Source: Emticicia sp943368675
Lineage (GTDB): Bacteria; Bacteroidota; Bacteroidia; Cytophagales; Spirosomataceae
Assembly: GCA_943368675.1 (NCBI GenBank)
Contig: CALRLN020000052.1
Coordinates: forward strand, 1-16,755
Length of the DNA stretch: 16,755 bases
Direction of reading: 5' to 3'
The notes below the pieces were generated by a model. It saw only the letters and a program-made list of their open reading frames with translations, was not told where the DNA came from and did not search any database. Below, piece after piece: positions 14,577 through 16,755 of the stretch. The position numbers and the translations under genes are program-made. Numbering within the stretch: the first letter of the stretch is position 1; each line of letters begins with the position of its first letter.

Positions 14577-16755
14577 TTAAACCTCTGCAGCAATAAGATT
14601 CAAAGCAGAACCCGCTTTAAACCACCCGATCTGGCTGGTATTATAAGTATGATTCAATTTAATCTCATCTTTAGAACCATCTGAGTGATATGCAACCAAC
14701 GTTAATGGTACACCTTCTGCAAAAGTGGTTAAACCTAAAATATCAAAAGTATCATTTTCCTGAATTTTGTCATAATCGGCAGCATCAGCAAATGTTAATG
14801 CAAGCATGCCCTGTTTTTTCAGGTTAGTTTCATGAATACGGGCAAATGAACGAACAATAATAGCTCGTACGCCTAAGTGACGTGGTTCCATAGCGGCGTG
14901 CTCACGTGATGAACCCTCACCATAATTTTCGTCACCTACTACAATAGTACCTACTCCTGCAGCTTTATAAGCACGTTGTACAGTTGGTACTTCACCATAT
15001 TCACCTGTCAGCTGGTTTTTAACTTTATTTGGTGTTCCATTGGCAAAGTTGATAGCACCAATCAAAAGGTTATTAGAGATATTATCAAGGTGACCTCGGT
15101 ATTTCAACCAGGGACCAGCCATAGAAATATGGTCAGTTGTACATTTACCTTTGGCTTTAATCAAAAGTTTCAAGCCTGTTAAATCAGTACCCTCCCAAGC
15201 TTTGAATGGTTCTAATAATTGTAAGCGATCTGATTTAGGGCTTACAGCTACTTTTACATTGCTGCCATCTCTTTTAGGTTTCTGGTATCCGGCATCTTTT
15301 ACATCGAAACCTAACGGAGGTAACTCAACGCCCAATGGTGGGTCTAATTTTACCTGCTCACCCTTTTCGTTTGTCAGGGTGTCTTTAGCCGGGTTGAAAG
15401 TCAGAGTACCTGCAATAGCAAATGCCGTTACGATTTCCGGTGATGCCACGAAAGCATGCGTATTAGGATTACCATCTGCACGTTTAGCGAAGTTTCTGTT
15501 AAATGAAGTGATGATAGAGTTACGTTCTCCTTTCTCAGCTCCATGTCGTGCCCATTGACCGATACATGGTCCACAGGCATTGGCTAATACAACTCCACCT
15601 ATCGCATTAAATGTATTTAAGATACCATCTCTCTCTGCCGTATAACGAACCTGTTCAGAACCCGGAGTAATAGTAAACTCAGATTTGGCAACAATGTGTT
15701 TTGCAGCCGCCTGAGCAGCGATAGAAGCCGCACGGGTCATGTCTTCGTAAGACGAGTTCGTACATGAGCCAATTAAACCTACATCTAATTTTTCAGGCCA
15801 TTTATTTTTCTTAACGGCCTTGGCAAATTTAGAAAGAGGCCATGCCAAATCAGGTGTGAAAGGACCATTAATACGTGGTTCCAGTCTTGAAAGATTGATT
15901 TCGATTACCTGATCGTAATATTGCTCTGGATTGTCAATGCATTCCTGATCAGGACGAAGCAGGTTCTTAATGCTGTTAGCTAAAGAGGCTACTCTTGCAC
16001 GCCCTGTGGCTTTCAGATATGCAGCCATTTTACGGTCATAACCGAACAATGAAGTAGTAGCACCGATTTCTGCACCCATGTTACAAATCGTACCTTTACC
16101 TGTTGCAGATAAAGCATCTGCTCCTTTGCCTATATATTCAACAATGTAACCGGTTCCACCTTTTACAGTCAGGCGGCCAGCTACTTCAAGAATCACGTCT
16201 TTAGCCGATGCCCAACCTTTTAGCTTTCCGCTTAGTTTTACACCTATTAGTTTTGGCATTTTCAGTTCCCATGCAAGGCCTGACATTACGTCGCAGGCAT
16301 CTGCACCTCCTACCCCAATAGCAACCATACCCAAACCACCTGCGTTAGGCGTGTGTGAGTCGGTACCTATCATCATACCACCCGGAAAAGCATAGTTTTC
16401 AATAACTACCTGGTGAATGATACCCGCACCTGCTTTCCAGAAACCAATACCATATTTATTAGATACAGAAGAAAGGAAATCATAAACTTCTTTATTTTTT
16501 TCGTTGGCAACTTTCAAATCGTCTACGGCTCCTACTTTTGCCTGAATCAGGTGGTCGCAGTGAACAGTAGATGGAACAGCAACTTTTGGGCGGCCCGTAG
16601 TCATAAACTGCAATAATGCCATTTGTGCAGTGGCATCTTGCATGGCTACACGGTCAGGAGCAAAATCAACATAATCAACCCCTCTGCTATACGCTTTTGC
16701 TGGCGTTCCTTCCCATAAGTGTGTATAAAGGATTTTTTCCGCTAAAGTCAGAGGT
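14577..16755 (-). CDS. Aconitate hydratase (N-terminus beyond right edge)
   Basis: Converts citrate to isocitrate via cis-aconitate in the tricarboxylic acid cycle; cytoplasmic, with a [4Fe-4S] cluster. The frame is open through the right edge: codons upstream of the first internal Met read PLTLAEKILYTHLWEG, the usual aconitase N-terminal region, so the Met at 16643 is not the real start. About 725 residues are visible and roughly 30 appear to be missing, giving the length of a mitochondrial-type enzyme. Cluster ligands are present: one cysteine in GSCTNSSYED (codon 15762-15764) and two in ACGPCIGQW (codons 15573-15575 and 15564-15566). IGTDSHTPNAGG, CTTDHISMAGPW and GEGSSREHAAMEPRHLG are canonical substrate and active-site motifs. 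It converges with the GH140-like gene over a shared terminator. The symbol (acnA or acnB style) is not assigned because usage differs in this phylum. Confidence 0.96.
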   Translation of the reverse strand, partial: PLTLAEKILYTHLWEGTPAKAYSRGVDYVDFAPDRVAMQDATAQMALLQFMTTGRPKVAVPSTVHCDHLIQAKVGAVDDLKVANEKNKEVYDFLSSVSNKYGIGFWKAGAGIIHQVVIENYAFPGGMMIGTDSHTPNAGGLGMVAIGVGGADACDVMSGLAWELKMPKLIGVKLSGKLKGWASAKDVILEVAGRLTVKGGTGYIVEYIGKGADALSATGKGTICNMGAEIGATTSLFGYDRKMAAYLKATGRARVASLANSIKNLLRPDQECIDNPEQYYDQVIEINLSRLEPRINGPFTPDLAWPLSKFAKAVKKNKWPEKLDVGLIGSCTNSSYEDMTRAASIAAQAAAKHIVAKSEFTITPGSEQVRYTAERDGILNTFNAIGGVVLANACGPCIGQWARHGAEKGERNSIITSFNRNFAKRADGNPNTHAFVASPEIVTAFAIAGTLTFNPAKDTLTNEKGEQVKLDPPLGVELPPLGFDVKDAGYQKPKRDGSNVKVAVSPKSDRLQLLEPFKAWEGTDLTGLKLLIKAKGKCTTDHISMAGPWLKYRGHLDNISNNLLIGAINFANGTPNKVKNQLTGEYGEVPTVQRAYKAAGVGTIVVGDENYGEGSSREHAAMEPRHLGVRAIIVRSFARIHETNLKKQGMLALTFADAADYDKIQENDTFDILGLTTFAEGVPLTLVAYHSDGSKDEIKLNHTYNTSQIGWFKAGSALNLIAAEV

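Noticed and set aside
15151..15558. 135-codon plus-strand open frame inside aconitase
   Set aside because: It is fully antisense to a conserved aconitase segment containing catalytic motifs; it has no recognisable domain.

Overview
The window looks like chromosomal DNA of a Bacteroidota bacterium, probably of the Cytophagales. The evidence is a C-terminal type IX secretion (Por) sorting domain on a secreted esterase, an outer-membrane protein of the CarboxypepD_reg-like plus DUF5686 type, AT-rich DNA, starts without clear Shine-Dalgarno sequences, and several matches to the Bacteroidota -7 promoter element TAnnTTTG. The genus cannot be fixed from the sequence alone.

Left part (1-7225, all leftward). 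Two tandem paralogous secreted SGNH-type carbohydrate esterases come first; one is cut by the left edge, the other is complete and carries the sorting domain. They are followed by a probable three-gene envelope operon, transcribed from about 7260 down to 2929: a secreted esterase with an EF-hand-like calcium loop, an 872-residue DUF5686 outer-membrane protein, and a YafK-like L,D-transpeptidase-fold protein.

Centre (7509-12950, all rightward). This is the most interesting region: a five-gene set of cytoplasmic enzymes consisting of an esterase-fold protein, a RimK-like ATP-grasp ligase with a lysine/alanine-rich tail, a YbdK/GCS2-type carboxylate-amine ligase, a class I glutamine amidotransferase-like protein with an atypical nucleophile motif, and a second ligase that looks like a circularly permuted ATP-grasp. 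Three amide-bond-forming ligases beside one amidase-like and one esterase-like hydrolase suggest synthesis of an unknown amide-linked small molecule, or a peptide-type modification. Hairpins and a candidate promoter divide the set into two likely transcription units (7509-10627 and 10823-12950). No transporter, regulator or amino-acid biosynthetic gene lies inside it.

Right part (13128-16755). A secreted GH140-like (DUF4038) glycosidase on the plus strand converges, across a strong bidirectional terminator, on aconitate hydratase on the minus strand; the N-terminus of the latter lies beyond the right edge. The secreted esterases and glycosidase fit a polysaccharide-degrading lifestyle. Aconitase is a core tricarboxylic-acid-cycle enzyme. 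No tRNA, rRNA, CRISPR array, insertion sequence or phage gene was seen.
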